Source: an uncultured Eubacteriales bacterium (GTDB lineage Bacteria > Bacillota > Clostridia > Christensenellales > Christensenellaceae). From it: 5,436 nucleotides of DNA. The DNA is taken from contig CACZNR010000201.1 in NCBI GenBank assembly GCA_902782475.1, positions 1 through 5,436 on the forward strand, in the 5' to 3' direction. Below are positions 1-5,436 of this stretch, piece after piece (the stretch's first letter is position 1; each line of letters opens with the position of its first letter). The notes beneath the pieces are model-generated. The model worked only from the letters and a program-made list of their open reading frames with translations. It was not told the origin of the DNA and did not search any database. The position numbers and the translations under genes are program-made.

Positions 1-91
1 ATGTATGAGAGTTACTTTCTTCGCTTAACTGATAACTTTCAGTTCCATACTGGCGGGGCCGGAGATATTCATACATCTCCGGTCTTTTCAT
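1..91 (-). CDS. Start of an unidentified small protein (partial, runs off the left edge)
   Basis: An ATG at 91-89 opens a frame of 30 codons that stays open to the window edge. The product begins MKRPEMYEYLRPRQYG and is hydrophilic, with no signal peptide or membrane segment; I do not recognise it. The case for a gene is the start region. A perfect AGGAGG (106-101) lies 9 bases upstream, and the ATG overlaps the stop of a preceding frame as TAATG, the usual sign of translational coupling. Against it, codons 4-11 coincide with a perfect hairpin that could be a plus-strand terminator. The 3' part is missing, so real length and function cannot be judged. Confidence 0.38.
   Translation of the reverse strand, partial: MKRPEMYEYLRPRQYGTESYQLSEESNSHT
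57..88 (+). terminator. Hairpin with T tract, candidate plus-strand terminator
   Basis: CCGGAGAT (59-66) and ATCTCCGG (75-82) form a perfect 8-bp stem, extended to 10 by a G-U and a G-C pair (57/84, 58/83), with an 8-base loop. On the plus strand it is followed by TCTTTTC; on the minus strand the 3' flank is C-rich, so termination would act on plus-strand transcripts. The next plus-strand stops upstream are at 6-8 and 26-28, so a plus-strand gene could end just outside or inside the left edge. The same bases are codons in the competing minus-strand frame. Confidence 0.45.
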
Positions 92-171
92 TACTCTATT
101 CCTCCTGCCAGTATTTTGTCCTCTATATCATGGCTGTTCACCGATAACTTCCATATGGATCGAGTGTCCAT
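91..171 (-). CDS. Small unidentified frame or 3' remnant of a gene, coupled to the next frame
   Basis: From ATG at 171 the frame encodes 26 residues beginning MDTRSIWKLSVNSHD and ending LAGGIE, with stop TAA at 93-91. The frame is open back to 243, and the stretch before the ATG also reads like protein, so this may be the tail of a longer degraded gene. A second minus frame (367-230) runs from inside the transporter 3' end and could join it by a one-base shift near 230-243. In codons from 174 on, about three quarters begin with a purine, as expected for a coding strand. No good ribosome site precedes the ATG. The last codons contain the AGGAGG of the following frame. No family recognised. Confidence 0.3.
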   Translation of the reverse strand: MDTRSIWKLSVNSHDIEDKILAGGIE

Positions 172-189
172 CACTTTAGATACTAAAGA

Positions 190-342
190 ATGCAAATTGC
201 CTTTAAATTGAAGCAGAGATATGATTTTTTCAGAAAGGAATACTTATATTGCTATGTAAAAGACTACCCATGGGAGCTGTCTCAAAATGATAATTTATCC
301 CATGAAAAGGCGGTTGCTTTTCTTTATTCAGATATCTATTAA
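190..342 (+). CDS. Unidentified 50-residue plus-strand frame, convergent with the transporter
   Basis: An ATG at 190 opens a 50-codon frame ending in TAA at 340-342. It begins MQIAFKLKQRYDFFRKEYLY, is rich in aromatic and charged residues, and ends in LYSDIY. Its stop interlocks with the transporter stop (339-341) in the bases TTAA, so the two frames would converge with a 3-base overlap. This stretch is purine-rich on the plus strand, unlike 90-180. Against it, there is no Shine-Dalgarno sequence, a stop lies at 184-186, and purine-first codons are only about half. It could be a small gene, the C-terminal remnant of a broken plus-strand gene, or chance. No family recognised. Confidence 0.25.
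   Translation: MQIAFKLKQRYDFFRKEYLYCYVKDYPWELSQNDNLSHEKAVAFLYSDIY
269..304 (-). repeat. Inverted repeat downstream of the transporter gene
   Basis: CATGGGA (269-275) is repeated inverted as TCCCATG (298-304), with a 22-base spacer. On the minus strand the hairpin is followed a few bases later by CTTTT. It could be a weak terminator for the peptidase-transporter operon 35 bases past its stop, but the loop is long and the T run short. Confidence 0.25.
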
Positions 343-1196
343 ACTGTCCTTTTCCTGCTTTCAGCATATGATGCGATCATGGTGGCAGCTATTATTATGA
401 AAGCTCCGATCACTTCCCTTAATGAAGGAACTTCGCCAAGTATAAGGAAGGCAAATATTATGCTGTAGACTGTCTCAAGCGAGGAGAATACTCCAGCAAG
501 ATGAGCCGGTATGTCCTTCAGTCCTGACACAAAAAGAGTATGTGCAAGTGCGGTGGTTAGTATGCCGAATACCACCAGAAGCCCCATGTCCATAGGTCTT
601 ATCACAGTCTTCTGCATGAGAGCTATTGGAAGAAGTATGACTGCAGCGGTCGCCTGCTCATAGAATGATACCTTCGTTGCACTGTTCTGTGCAGAAAGTC
701 CTTTGTTAATAAGGGTAAGTACAGCATATGCAGCTGACGAGCAAAGTCCTATGAGGGCCCCAGCCATGATGTTTCCCTCAACTGATGAGAACGGCACCGT
801 TATGAATACGCCAATGAGTATCATAATTGCAGTGAGTATGTTCATAAGGGTAAGCCTGACCTTCAGTACCAGCGGCTCTAGTATGGTCACAAAGAGCGGA
901 AAGGCTGCAAATGTGATTGTGCCTATGGCTACAGTCGATCTCTTTATGGATTCAAGAAAGCTCCACCAGTGAAAAGCCAATACTGCTCCTGCTGTCAGAA
1001 GAAGTATCAGATCTCTTTTTGAAACACGGAAGCTTTCCTTTCTTATGAGCATGAATACTGCCAGTGCAATGGACGAGAAGCATACCCTTCCTGCTGATAT
1101 CCAGATGGAAGGAAGCTCTATCCATTTTGCGAAGAGCCCGGCCAGTCCAAAGAGAAGAACAGCTGTATTCACATATATAAGTGACCTTTTATTCAT
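339..1196 (-). CDS. EamA-family (drug/metabolite transporter superfamily) membrane permease
   Basis: A 285-residue integral membrane protein with about ten hydrophobic segments (roughly residues 7-25, 31-51, 62-80, 90-110, 117-136, 143-163, 178-194, 203-223, 232-253 and 260-277). It is the standard length and has the duplicated five-helix EamA layout. The stretch HWWSFLESIKRSTVAIG (76-92) and the segment following it, through FPLFVTILEPL, are typical of one repeat; TTALAHTLFVSGLKDIPA (214-231) and the helix around SSLETVYSIIFAFLILGE (238-255) are typical of the other. Members move small metabolites such as amino acids or nucleosides in either direction; the substrate cannot be read here. The start ATG lies inside the peptidase gene, with the 8-base overlap ATGAATAA, so translation is probably coupled; AAGGA sits about 13 bases upstream. 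Most likely a companion of the peptidase. Family secure, substrate unknown. Confidence 0.93.
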   Translation of the reverse strand: MNKRSLIYVNTAVLLFGLAGLFAKWIELPSIWISAGRVCFSSIALAVFMLIRKESFRVSKRDLILLLTAGAVLAFHWWSFLESIKRSTVAIGTITFAAFPLFVTILEPLVLKVRLTLMNILTAIMILIGVFITVPFSSVEGNIMAGALIGLCSSAAYAVLTLINKGLSAQNSATKVSFYEQATAAVILLPIALMQKTVIRPMDMGLLVVFGILTTALAHTLFVSGLKDIPAHLAGVFSSLETVYSIIFAFLILGEVPSLREVIGAFIIIAATMIASYAESRKRTV

Positions 1197-2868
1197 TCTT
1201 TATGATCAGTTCCTTTTGTACAATACCGCTCCTGCTGTTTCCTGCAATGAGCGTGAGCTTCGTTCCCATGTCAGCCTTTACAACGAAGGATACAGTCTTC
1301 TCAACAGCTTCCCAGGGATATATCCACTGTGACCACTCGCTGTTCCTTCCAAACCTTCCTTCAAGACCTTCTATGCCGTCCCTGTCTGATTCACAGACTA
1401 TCTCAGCATTACCTTCGAGCTTCAGGAATACCTTCTCTGCATCATGTACTTCCCTTGCCTGAGCCGTAAGATATGTAGGAAGATACCCACTGTTCCTTAC
1501 GGTCGCGGTTATCTTGTAATAATCTCCGCTTAAATGTTCCTGACAGATATCCTTTATATCCATCCTTGGCATGCACTCGGCAAGCCTCATTGCAACTCGG
1601 GCTGTTCTTGCTGAAAGATCATACAGATAATCTTCAGGAGGATTTCTGAACACTCTTATCCTGTTGAACCCGCCTATCTCTACCTTTCCAAGCTCAGGAT
1701 GGTCATATTCCATATAGTCGACATATGCCCTTTCCCCAAGATGCTCCTCTGCCCACTTAAGGACCTTTATCTCAGCATCCTCCCCGAGATAATCCGGTGG
1801 ATACGGATCGTCTATGCCGCATTCGGATTCCTTGCCTACGTTCCACTGTTCTATGACTATAGTAGGGATTCCCTTCATAAGATAAGTATAGTCATTAAGG
1901 GTCCCGCCTCTTACTCCCTCTGCTTCAGGAGTGAATTCCTCAAATACTGAAACTACAGGATACCCAAGCTCCTCGGTACCTATGGCACCTATGTTCATGA
2001 AAAGCTCCTTGTCACGGCCCTTGAAATACTTGTCACTCTGATTTGTAAACGGGCGGAGCACTACTCCGGCATTCGTATGAAGTGAGAATACCATGGCGAT
2101 ATTCCTGTGTGAAACGAAAAAGTCCATTACAGCCTTTGTCTCAGGCTCTGACATCGGCAGCTCTCCTGCTCCGTACTGCATGGCATCCGGTGTCCAGAGT
2201 CCCGGATAGTTCCTGTTTATATTGCCATCTGTCGGCTTCTGGAAACCAGCATTTTTAACATCTCCTCTTATCCTTCCTTCAGGATAGAGGCGATAGTATG
2301 TACCTCCCTTTTCTCCGGGCTTGCGAAGCGTCATGAGTCTCGGATCCTTCTCGGATATCTTCCACTCGCCGTCCGGGTCTTCTTTTCTCATGTTGCAGAT
2401 GACACCATTACTGTCGATGTCCTCCCAGTAGAAGCCATCCTTAAGCTGTGTCTGACCTGGGGCGAACCTGCCGTTGCCACACCATGGATTACCCATCATT
2501 GCAGCTTCGATGCCATCAGGATTCAACCTCGGTACTATGTAATATGTATTGTATTTAAGAGAATCAAGGATATCAGGATCACCATCCTTGTATCCGTTCA
2601 CAAGATCGAGTACCAGCTTCAGCAAAGCATTGCATCCGGAGAACTCTTCCGCATGCGTACATGCATCAGCGTAAAAACCTGGTTTCTTGTCAGGAGCCAT
2701 ATATGTTCTGTCTGTTATCTCCAGAAGGAATACTTCTCTTTCCTGAAATGTCCTTCCGATCTCTTTGAGCTCAACTATCTCAGGTGCATAGTCCCTTACA
2801 GCTTCAAGGGCTTCCTTAAGCTCATCAAAAAGCATATATCTGTCTATCTTTATGTCCCTAATATCCAT
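1189..2868 (-). CDS. M14-family zinc carboxypeptidase with C-terminal beta domain
   Basis: A 559-residue peptidase with no signal peptide or membrane segment, so probably cytosolic. The carboxypeptidase A-type zinc and catalytic set is present in order: THAEE (His72, Glu75) as the HxxE zinc pair, PRLNPDG (113-119), INRN (217-220) for the substrate-carboxylate Asn-Arg pair, SLHTN (His264) as third zinc ligand, and TIVIEQWN with Glu340 as general base. I see no clear equivalent of the Tyr248 of carboxypeptidase A before the GGTLNDY segment, which many M14 subfamilies also lack. Residues about 380-559 form a second part with beta-rich character (KITATVRNS, KTVSFVVKAD), resembling a CARDB or Ig-like sandwich. 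The family releases C-terminal amino acids or cleaves modified peptides; the exact substrate is not visible. AAGGAG lies 7 bases before the ATG. It is first in an operon with the transporter, with a good promoter just upstream. Intact. Confidence 0.93.
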   Translation of the reverse strand: MDIRDIKIDRYMLFDELKEALEAVRDYAPEIVELKEIGRTFQEREVFLLEITDRTYMAPDKKPGFYADACTHAEEFSGCNALLKLVLDLVNGYKDGDPDILDSLKYNTYYIVPRLNPDGIEAAMMGNPWCGNGRFAPGQTQLKDGFYWEDIDSNGVICNMRKEDPDGEWKISEKDPRLMTLRKPGEKGGTYYRLYPEGRIRGDVKNAGFQKPTDGNINRNYPGLWTPDAMQYGAGELPMSEPETKAVMDFFVSHRNIAMVFSLHTNAGVVLRPFTNQSDKYFKGRDKELFMNIGAIGTEELGYPVVSVFEEFTPEAEGVRGGTLNDYTYLMKGIPTIVIEQWNVGKESECGIDDPYPPDYLGEDAEIKVLKWAEEHLGERAYVDYMEYDHPELGKVEIGGFNRIRVFRNPPEDYLYDLSARTARVAMRLAECMPRMDIKDICQEHLSGDYYKITATVRNSGYLPTYLTAQAREVHDAEKVFLKLEGNAEIVCESDRDGIEGLEGRFGRNSEWSQWIYPWEAVEKTVSFVVKADMGTKLTLIAGNSRSGIVQKELIIKNE

Positions 2869-2910
2869 GGCAATACTCCTTCTGATAAAATTTCAAATCT
2901 CATTTTTTTA

Positions 2911-2939
2911 AGTATATTACCAGGAAAAAACAAAGTCCA
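2911..2939 (-). promoter_or_regulatory. Predicted sigma-A promoter of the peptidase-transporter operon
   Basis: On the minus strand TGGACT (2939-2934) and TATACT (2916-2911) are separated by exactly 17 bases. They match the -35 consensus at four of six positions and the -10 at five of six. Transcription would begin near 2904, giving a leader of about 35 bases that carries the AAGGAG of the peptidase gene. The 107-base gap has no obvious terminator for the gene before it. Confidence 0.5.
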
Positions 2940-2975
2940 TATACATAAAAGGCAATGTTTTGGAACATAAAAGTA

Positions 2976-3689
2976 TCAGCCCAGCAGATAATCCGAAATG
3001 CCTTCCTTGCTAATATAACCAGAGTTCTTTTCAAGGATCTCTTCCAATGAGATCATCATGACATTGCCTTTTCTGTCTGTCAGTGAGACAGTACCATAAT
3101 CAAGGAATGCACCGAACTCAAGCTTATTATCAGTTTCTTCAAAATATATCTTTATCGCTTTTATGTATTCTTTTTGTCTTTTAAGTTCCGGTGCAAACAG
3201 CAGGTCGATATCACTGACCTTCATTGAACTTTTTACCTCAATACTGCTGATCTTCTTTCCGATTATCGGTTCAAAAAGGCAGCAGATATCAAGATTCTTG
3301 CTGTTGCAGGATGGTTTTATATCAACTGGCAGGCTATCCAATTCTGCACGTACTGAACTTTCTATTGTATAGTCAATATCAAGAGTTCTCCCATCATCAA
3401 GGAATAAAATTACAGGATCTCCGATAAGTGCCATACGTGGACATGCAGTATTTCTTATGAGCTCATCATCTTTTAATTCACTTTTGTTATTAAAATAGTC
3501 ACTTATTGAATCCTCAGAATAGTTATAGCAGAACCCAACAGATACGATATCACTTATGCTTCTCCCAATGATATCGAGGCTTTTAATCTTTTCTTCCAGT
3601 TCCTCAGGATCCTGATATATCGCTGCAGACCAATTCCAGTACGAATAGCTGTTGTCATAAAACAGATCGTTTCCTCCTGTAAGTATCAT
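2976..3689 (-). CDS. Unidentified 237-residue cytosolic protein, possible immunity-type accessory protein
   Basis: The ATG at 3689 has AGGAGG four bases upstream and follows the natural end of the ankyrin-like frame (3700) by ten bases, so I choose it. A GTG at 3884 or ATGs at 3830/3827 would extend the product by up to 65 residues, but that extension overlaps a better coding frame. The protein starts MILTGGNDLFYDNSYSYWNW, has the acidic stretch DPEELEEKIKS, then VSVGFCYNYSED, the beta pair VILFLDDGRTLDIDYT, and LFEPIIGKKISSIEVK. No signal peptide, membrane segment or catalytic motif is visible. It resembles hypothetical proteins I recall from Lachnospiraceae, which often sit beside ankyrin-like proteins in accessory or toxin-immunity neighbourhoods; this is recollection and inference. 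The enzymatic role, if any, is unknown. Stop TGA. Confidence 0.8.
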   Translation of the reverse strand: MILTGGNDLFYDNSYSYWNWSAAIYQDPEELEEKIKSLDIIGRSISDIVSVGFCYNYSEDSISDYFNNKSELKDDELIRNTACPRMALIGDPVILFLDDGRTLDIDYTIESSVRAELDSLPVDIKPSCNSKNLDICCLFEPIIGKKISSIEVKSSMKVSDIDLLFAPELKRQKEYIKAIKIYFEETDNKLEFGAFLDYGTVSLTDRKGNVMMISLEEILEKNSGYISKEGISDYLLG

Positions 3690-3693
3690 GTGC

Positions 3694-3699
3694 CCTCCT
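3694..3699 (-). promoter_or_regulatory. Ribosome binding site that fixes the start of the 237-codon gene
   Basis: AGGAGG on the minus strand (3699-3694) lies four bases before ATG 3689 and directly after the TAG at 3702-3700. The GTG at 3884 has only AGGG four bases away, and the ATGs at 3830/3827 have GGAG. Together with the upstream frame ending here, this is the best-supported start. Confidence 0.75.
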
Positions 3700-4437
3700 C
3701 TATACCCTTCCAACTTCAAAATAGCTCCTGTCAAAGATGCTGATGGAATGCCTGTCTCCTCTGGAAGGTATTTTTGTAATTCCAAAAGTGAAATTCCTGT
3801 GTTTTCTGAAGAGTTTGATATATTCATCATAATCTCCACTATAGAAAAAAGTGACAATATCCTTTTTATTTCCATCAAGTGCACCGTACCCTATGAAAAC
3901 AAGCCAGCTGTGTACAAGATGATCGTATCTTCTCCTGGACTACTGTTCATACATGTCGTACACAACATCAAAATCGATCAGATCAAATAGTGAGCCTTCC
4001 TCTTTTGTTATATATTTTGGATCCACTCCGTTCTCAAAGAGATAAGCAAGTGTGTCCGCCCCAACATACTCATTAGGTATGTGAGGCAGATATCCCAGAA
4101 CATTACTTCCCTTAAATTCCATACAGGGGTCCATTCCGTATCTGTATAACAGCTTCATGACATCCAGAAGGTATGTACTATGAAGGCCTTCCTTCAGTAC
4201 AGGAGGTTCATAGAAATAAAACCCAAATATGTTTTCTGCACCTACAGTATCATAGATCTCATCAGTGTTATATAACAGTTCCTCGTAACAATCAGATGTA
4301 TATCTGTACCCGATATAGCTGACCTCTTCCCTGGAAAGCTCTTCCTTTACCAGGATCTCTTCTGCTCCTGTGAGATCAGGAGGAATATTGCTCAAAAGCT
4401 TAAGCATCTTCTGTCCATTTTCATTTAATTCCATCAT
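3700..4437 (-). pseudogene. Ankyrin-like protein gene interrupted by an in-frame TAG at codon 166
   Basis: ATG 4437 (GAGGG five bases upstream; a second ATG follows at once) opens 165 codons ending in TAG at 3942-3940. The same frame stays open for 79 further codons to a second TAG at 3702-3700, ten bases before the next gene. The part after the first TAG reads as authentic protein (HLVHSWLVFIGYGALDG, then LFRKHRNFTFGITKIPSR and FDRSYFEVGRV), and I recall similar C-termini, with the HRNF element, on Lachnospiraceae ankyrin-type proteins. Two ankyrin-like units are visible: about 88-118 (LLDVMKLLYRYGMDP) and 126-157 (ADTLAYLFENGVDP). The intact protein would be a soluble binding protein of 245 residues. 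A single substitution, for example GAG or CAG to TAG, explains the break. The 165-residue product could still be made and may keep the ankyrin part. Possible immunity or partner-binding role by inference only. Confidence 0.72.
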
Positions 4438-4454
4438 TTTTTTCCCTCTGTAAA

Positions 4455-4483
4455 TGTATATTTTTAGCTTGCTTGAATTACAA
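4455..4483 (-). promoter_or_regulatory. Weak candidate promoter of the ankyrin-like gene
   Basis: On the minus strand TTGTAA (4483-4478) and TATACA (4460-4455) are 17 bases apart, each matching its consensus at four of six positions. The implied start would fall almost on the ribosome site, giving a very short leader, so the match may be chance in AT-rich DNA. Confidence 0.22.
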
Positions 4484-4576
4484 AAAGAGCATTTATCGGT
4501 TTACCGAATGTCCGGAGCCACGTAGGTCCATTCCCTCAGTCGTACGTCCAAGCCGTAACCCGAGATCGTGCTCTTT
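4484..4576 (-). ncRNA. Candidate small structured RNA downstream of rtcB, family unknown
   Basis: On the minus strand AAAGAGCA (4576-4569) and TGCTCTTT (4491-4484) form a perfect 8-bp closing stem around 77 bases. The 3' arm runs into TTTTT, giving a natural 3' end. Inside, CGGGTTA and TAAACCG (six of seven pairs) can extend the base stem after an internal loop. ACGTA and TACGT close an inner arm, and TCGG-TAAA-CCGA can form an alternative small hairpin. The core is more GC-rich than its AT-rich flanks and has no open frame. A promoter-like pair upstream predicts a transcription start within a base or two of the stem. It does not match the tRNA, SRP RNA, TPP, SAM, glycine, c-di-GMP or ZTP consensus patterns as I remember them. 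It could be an independent small RNA, an rtcB mRNA 3' element or a leader of the ankyrin-like gene. Confidence 0.45.
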
Positions 4577-4578
4577 AA

Positions 4579-4594
4579 ACAGATATATGTCTGT
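4579..4594. repeat. Short dyad overlapping the predicted -10 of the small RNA
   Basis: ACAGA (4579-4583) and TCTGT (4590-4594) form an inverted repeat around a 6-base centre. It covers the predicted -10 element of the small-RNA promoter, a position suitable for a repressor site; it could equally be a small hairpin in the rtcB transcript. Confidence 0.25.
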
Positions 4595-4610
4595 CCTCTG
4601 GTTCATTCAA
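4582..4610 (-). promoter_or_regulatory. Predicted promoter of the structured RNA
   Basis: On the minus strand TTGAAT (4610-4605) and TATATC (4587-4582) are separated by exactly 17 bases, each with four of six consensus matches. A start seven bases on would be near 4575, the first or second base of the RNA closing stem. That coincidence makes this modest match more credible. Confidence 0.35.
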
Positions 4611-4643
4611 AGGACGATTGATCTTTTATATTTGTAATCAGGA

Positions 4644-5435
4644 TCATGGTGCCTTGAAGTTATACACAGGCTTTATATTTTCAACTATATCGCATGTAGG
4701 ACCTATGTTATCAACTATGTCTTTCATGTCCTTATATGCCATCGGTGCTTCATCCAGGGTTGCCTTTGAAACCGATGTAGAATATATATCCTTCATCTGC
4801 TCCCTGTATTCTTCCATAGAAAGGTTTTCTGTTGCTGCCTTTCTGCTCATTATCCTTCCGGCACCATGTGGAGCAGAATAGTTCCAGTCTTCATTACCCT
4901 TTCCAATACATATGAGGCTCCCGTCTCTCATGTTGATAGGTATGAGGAGCTTCTCACCTTTTTTAGCTGAAACAGCTCCTTTTCTGAGGATCATGCTGTC
5001 CATGTCGATATAGTTGTGTATGGTAGTGAATATCTCTTCAGGCTCGATCCCAAGATCACTCAGTATGACATCCACCATAGCCTTCCTGTTAAAAACAGCA
5101 AACTTCTGTACGATCTTCATGTCGTGTATATAGTCATCAAACAGATCATCTTCCACATAGGCAAGATCCTTTGCCACCGGAGTCATCTGAGCTTTTTTCT
5201 TCTTAAGCTGCTTGATGTGCTTTTCTATATCCTTTGTCCTGTCCATCTCTTTGAAAGCCCTGATCATGTCCACGATCTGCTTTCTTGATGTACCGCAGAG
5301 CCTGTCAAAGCCTGCTTCCTGATAATACTCAGCCACCTGTTTTCCAAGGTGTCTGCCGCCTGAATGTACCACAAGATATAAGGAACCATCTTCTCCTTTG
5401 TCCACTTCGATAAAGTGATTCCCGCTCCCAAGTGT
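4644..5435 (-). CDS. rtcB: RtcB-family RNA-splicing ligase (C-terminal 263 residues)
   Basis: RtcB joins RNA ends carrying a 2',3'-cyclic phosphate or 3'-phosphate to a 5'-hydroxyl, using GTP and Mn2+, in the cytosol; in bacteria it serves RNA repair or healing. The 5' part lies beyond the window edge; the visible part is 263 residues of a usual total near 400. It opens with TLGSGNHFIEV, whose Asn-His belongs to the metal site (His at fragment residue 7). Then come VVHSGGRHLGKQ (metal-binding His 24), TTIHNYID (metal-binding His 140) and WNYSAPHGAGRIMSR, whose His 190 is the residue that takes GMP. The internal GTG at 5405 is not the start, since the conserved GNH motif lies before it. A lysine-rich helix (about 69-82) sits in the middle. 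Stop TGA at 4646-4644. No rtcA or archease gene is visible, and no frameshift. Confidence 0.95.
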   Translation of the reverse strand, partial: TLGSGNHFIEVDKGEDGSLYLVVHSGGRHLGKQVAEYYQEAGFDRLCGTSRKQIVDMIRAFKEMDRTKDIEKHIKQLKKKKAQMTPVAKDLAYVEDDLFDDYIHDMKIVQKFAVFNRKAMVDVILSDLGIEPEEIFTTIHNYIDMDSMILRKGAVSAKKGEKLLIPINMRDGSLICIGKGNEDWNYSAPHGAGRIMSRKAATENLSMEEYREQMKDIYSTSVSKATLDEAPMAYKDMKDIVDNIGPTCDIVENIKPVYNFKAP

Positions 5436-5436
5436 A

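Noticed and set aside
1..338. Insertion sequence or transposase remnant in the left end
   Set aside because: No terminal inverted repeats, target duplications or transposase motifs are visible; the inverted repeats present look like local hairpins.
703..972. Plus-strand frame of 89 codons within the transporter gene
   Set aside because: It lies fully opposite a conserved membrane protein gene, has no ribosome site, and is a shadow of that gene; the same holds for the frames at 1045-1332 and 1181-1462.
3690..3884. N-terminal 65-codon extension of the 237-codon gene (from GTG 3884)
   Set aside because: It lies antisense to nothing but overlaps, in another frame, the well-formed C-terminus of the ankyrin-like gene; its ribosome site is weak, while AGGAGG precedes ATG 3689.
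3940..3942. Genome-wide reassignment of TAG as a sense codon
   Set aside because: The restored ankyrin-like frame itself ends in TAG, and the other genes use ordinary TAA and TGA stops, so a single nonsense change is simpler.
4484..4576. Known riboswitch (ZTP-like ACGACTGA core) or a tRNA-like RNA
   Set aside because: The ACGACTGAGGGAATGG stretch recalls the ZTP core, but the second-domain CCGCCTGGGC signature is missing; no T-loop GTTCRA or acceptor arrangement supports a tRNA.
4618..4881. Plus-strand frame of 87 codons opposite the rtcB 3' end
   Set aside because: It overlaps the conserved HGAGR region of rtcB on the other strand, with no start signal; the frame at 5016-5288 is rejected for the same reason.

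Overview
The window looks like chromosomal DNA of a low-to-moderate-GC Firmicute, most likely a Lachnospiraceae-type Clostridium relative. The reasons are strong AGGAGG-like ribosome sites, frequent use of ATA, AGA and GGA codons, an rtcB of the clostridial kind, and two hypothetical proteins of a style I associate with that family. The family assignment is a judgement from protein character, not a search result. All five well-supported genes lie on the minus strand, so transcription runs from right to left.

From right to left: (1) the C-terminal two thirds of an RtcB-type RNA ligase, cut by the window edge at 5435; (2) a 200-base gap holding a candidate small structured RNA (about 4484-4576) with a plausible promoter of its own; (3) an ankyrin-like gene of 245 codons (4437-3700) interrupted by one in-frame TAG at codon 166; (4) ten bases later a 237-codon unknown gene (3689-2976), whose start is set by AGGAGG and lies well downstream of the longest possible reading; (5) a promoter-bearing gap; (6) a two-gene operon of a cytosolic M14 zinc carboxypeptidase (2868-1189) and an EamA-family ten-helix transporter (1196-339), overlapping by 8 bases.

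The left 338 bases contain no confident gene. On the minus strand a small reading frame ends in TAATG, coupled to the start of a second frame that has an excellent AGGAGG site and runs off the left edge. A strong hairpin with a short T tract at 57-88 lies inside that second frame and can instead be read as a plus-strand terminator. A 50-codon plus-strand frame (190-342) shares its stop bases with the transporter stop.

The M14 peptidase and transporter plausibly form a peptide or amino-acid handling unit. The ankyrin-like and 237-codon genes form a separate accessory pair, possibly of the immunity-protein type. The most interesting points are the amber-interrupted ankyrin gene and the unassigned structured RNA next to rtcB. 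I see no CRISPR array, insertion sequence, tRNA or rRNA.
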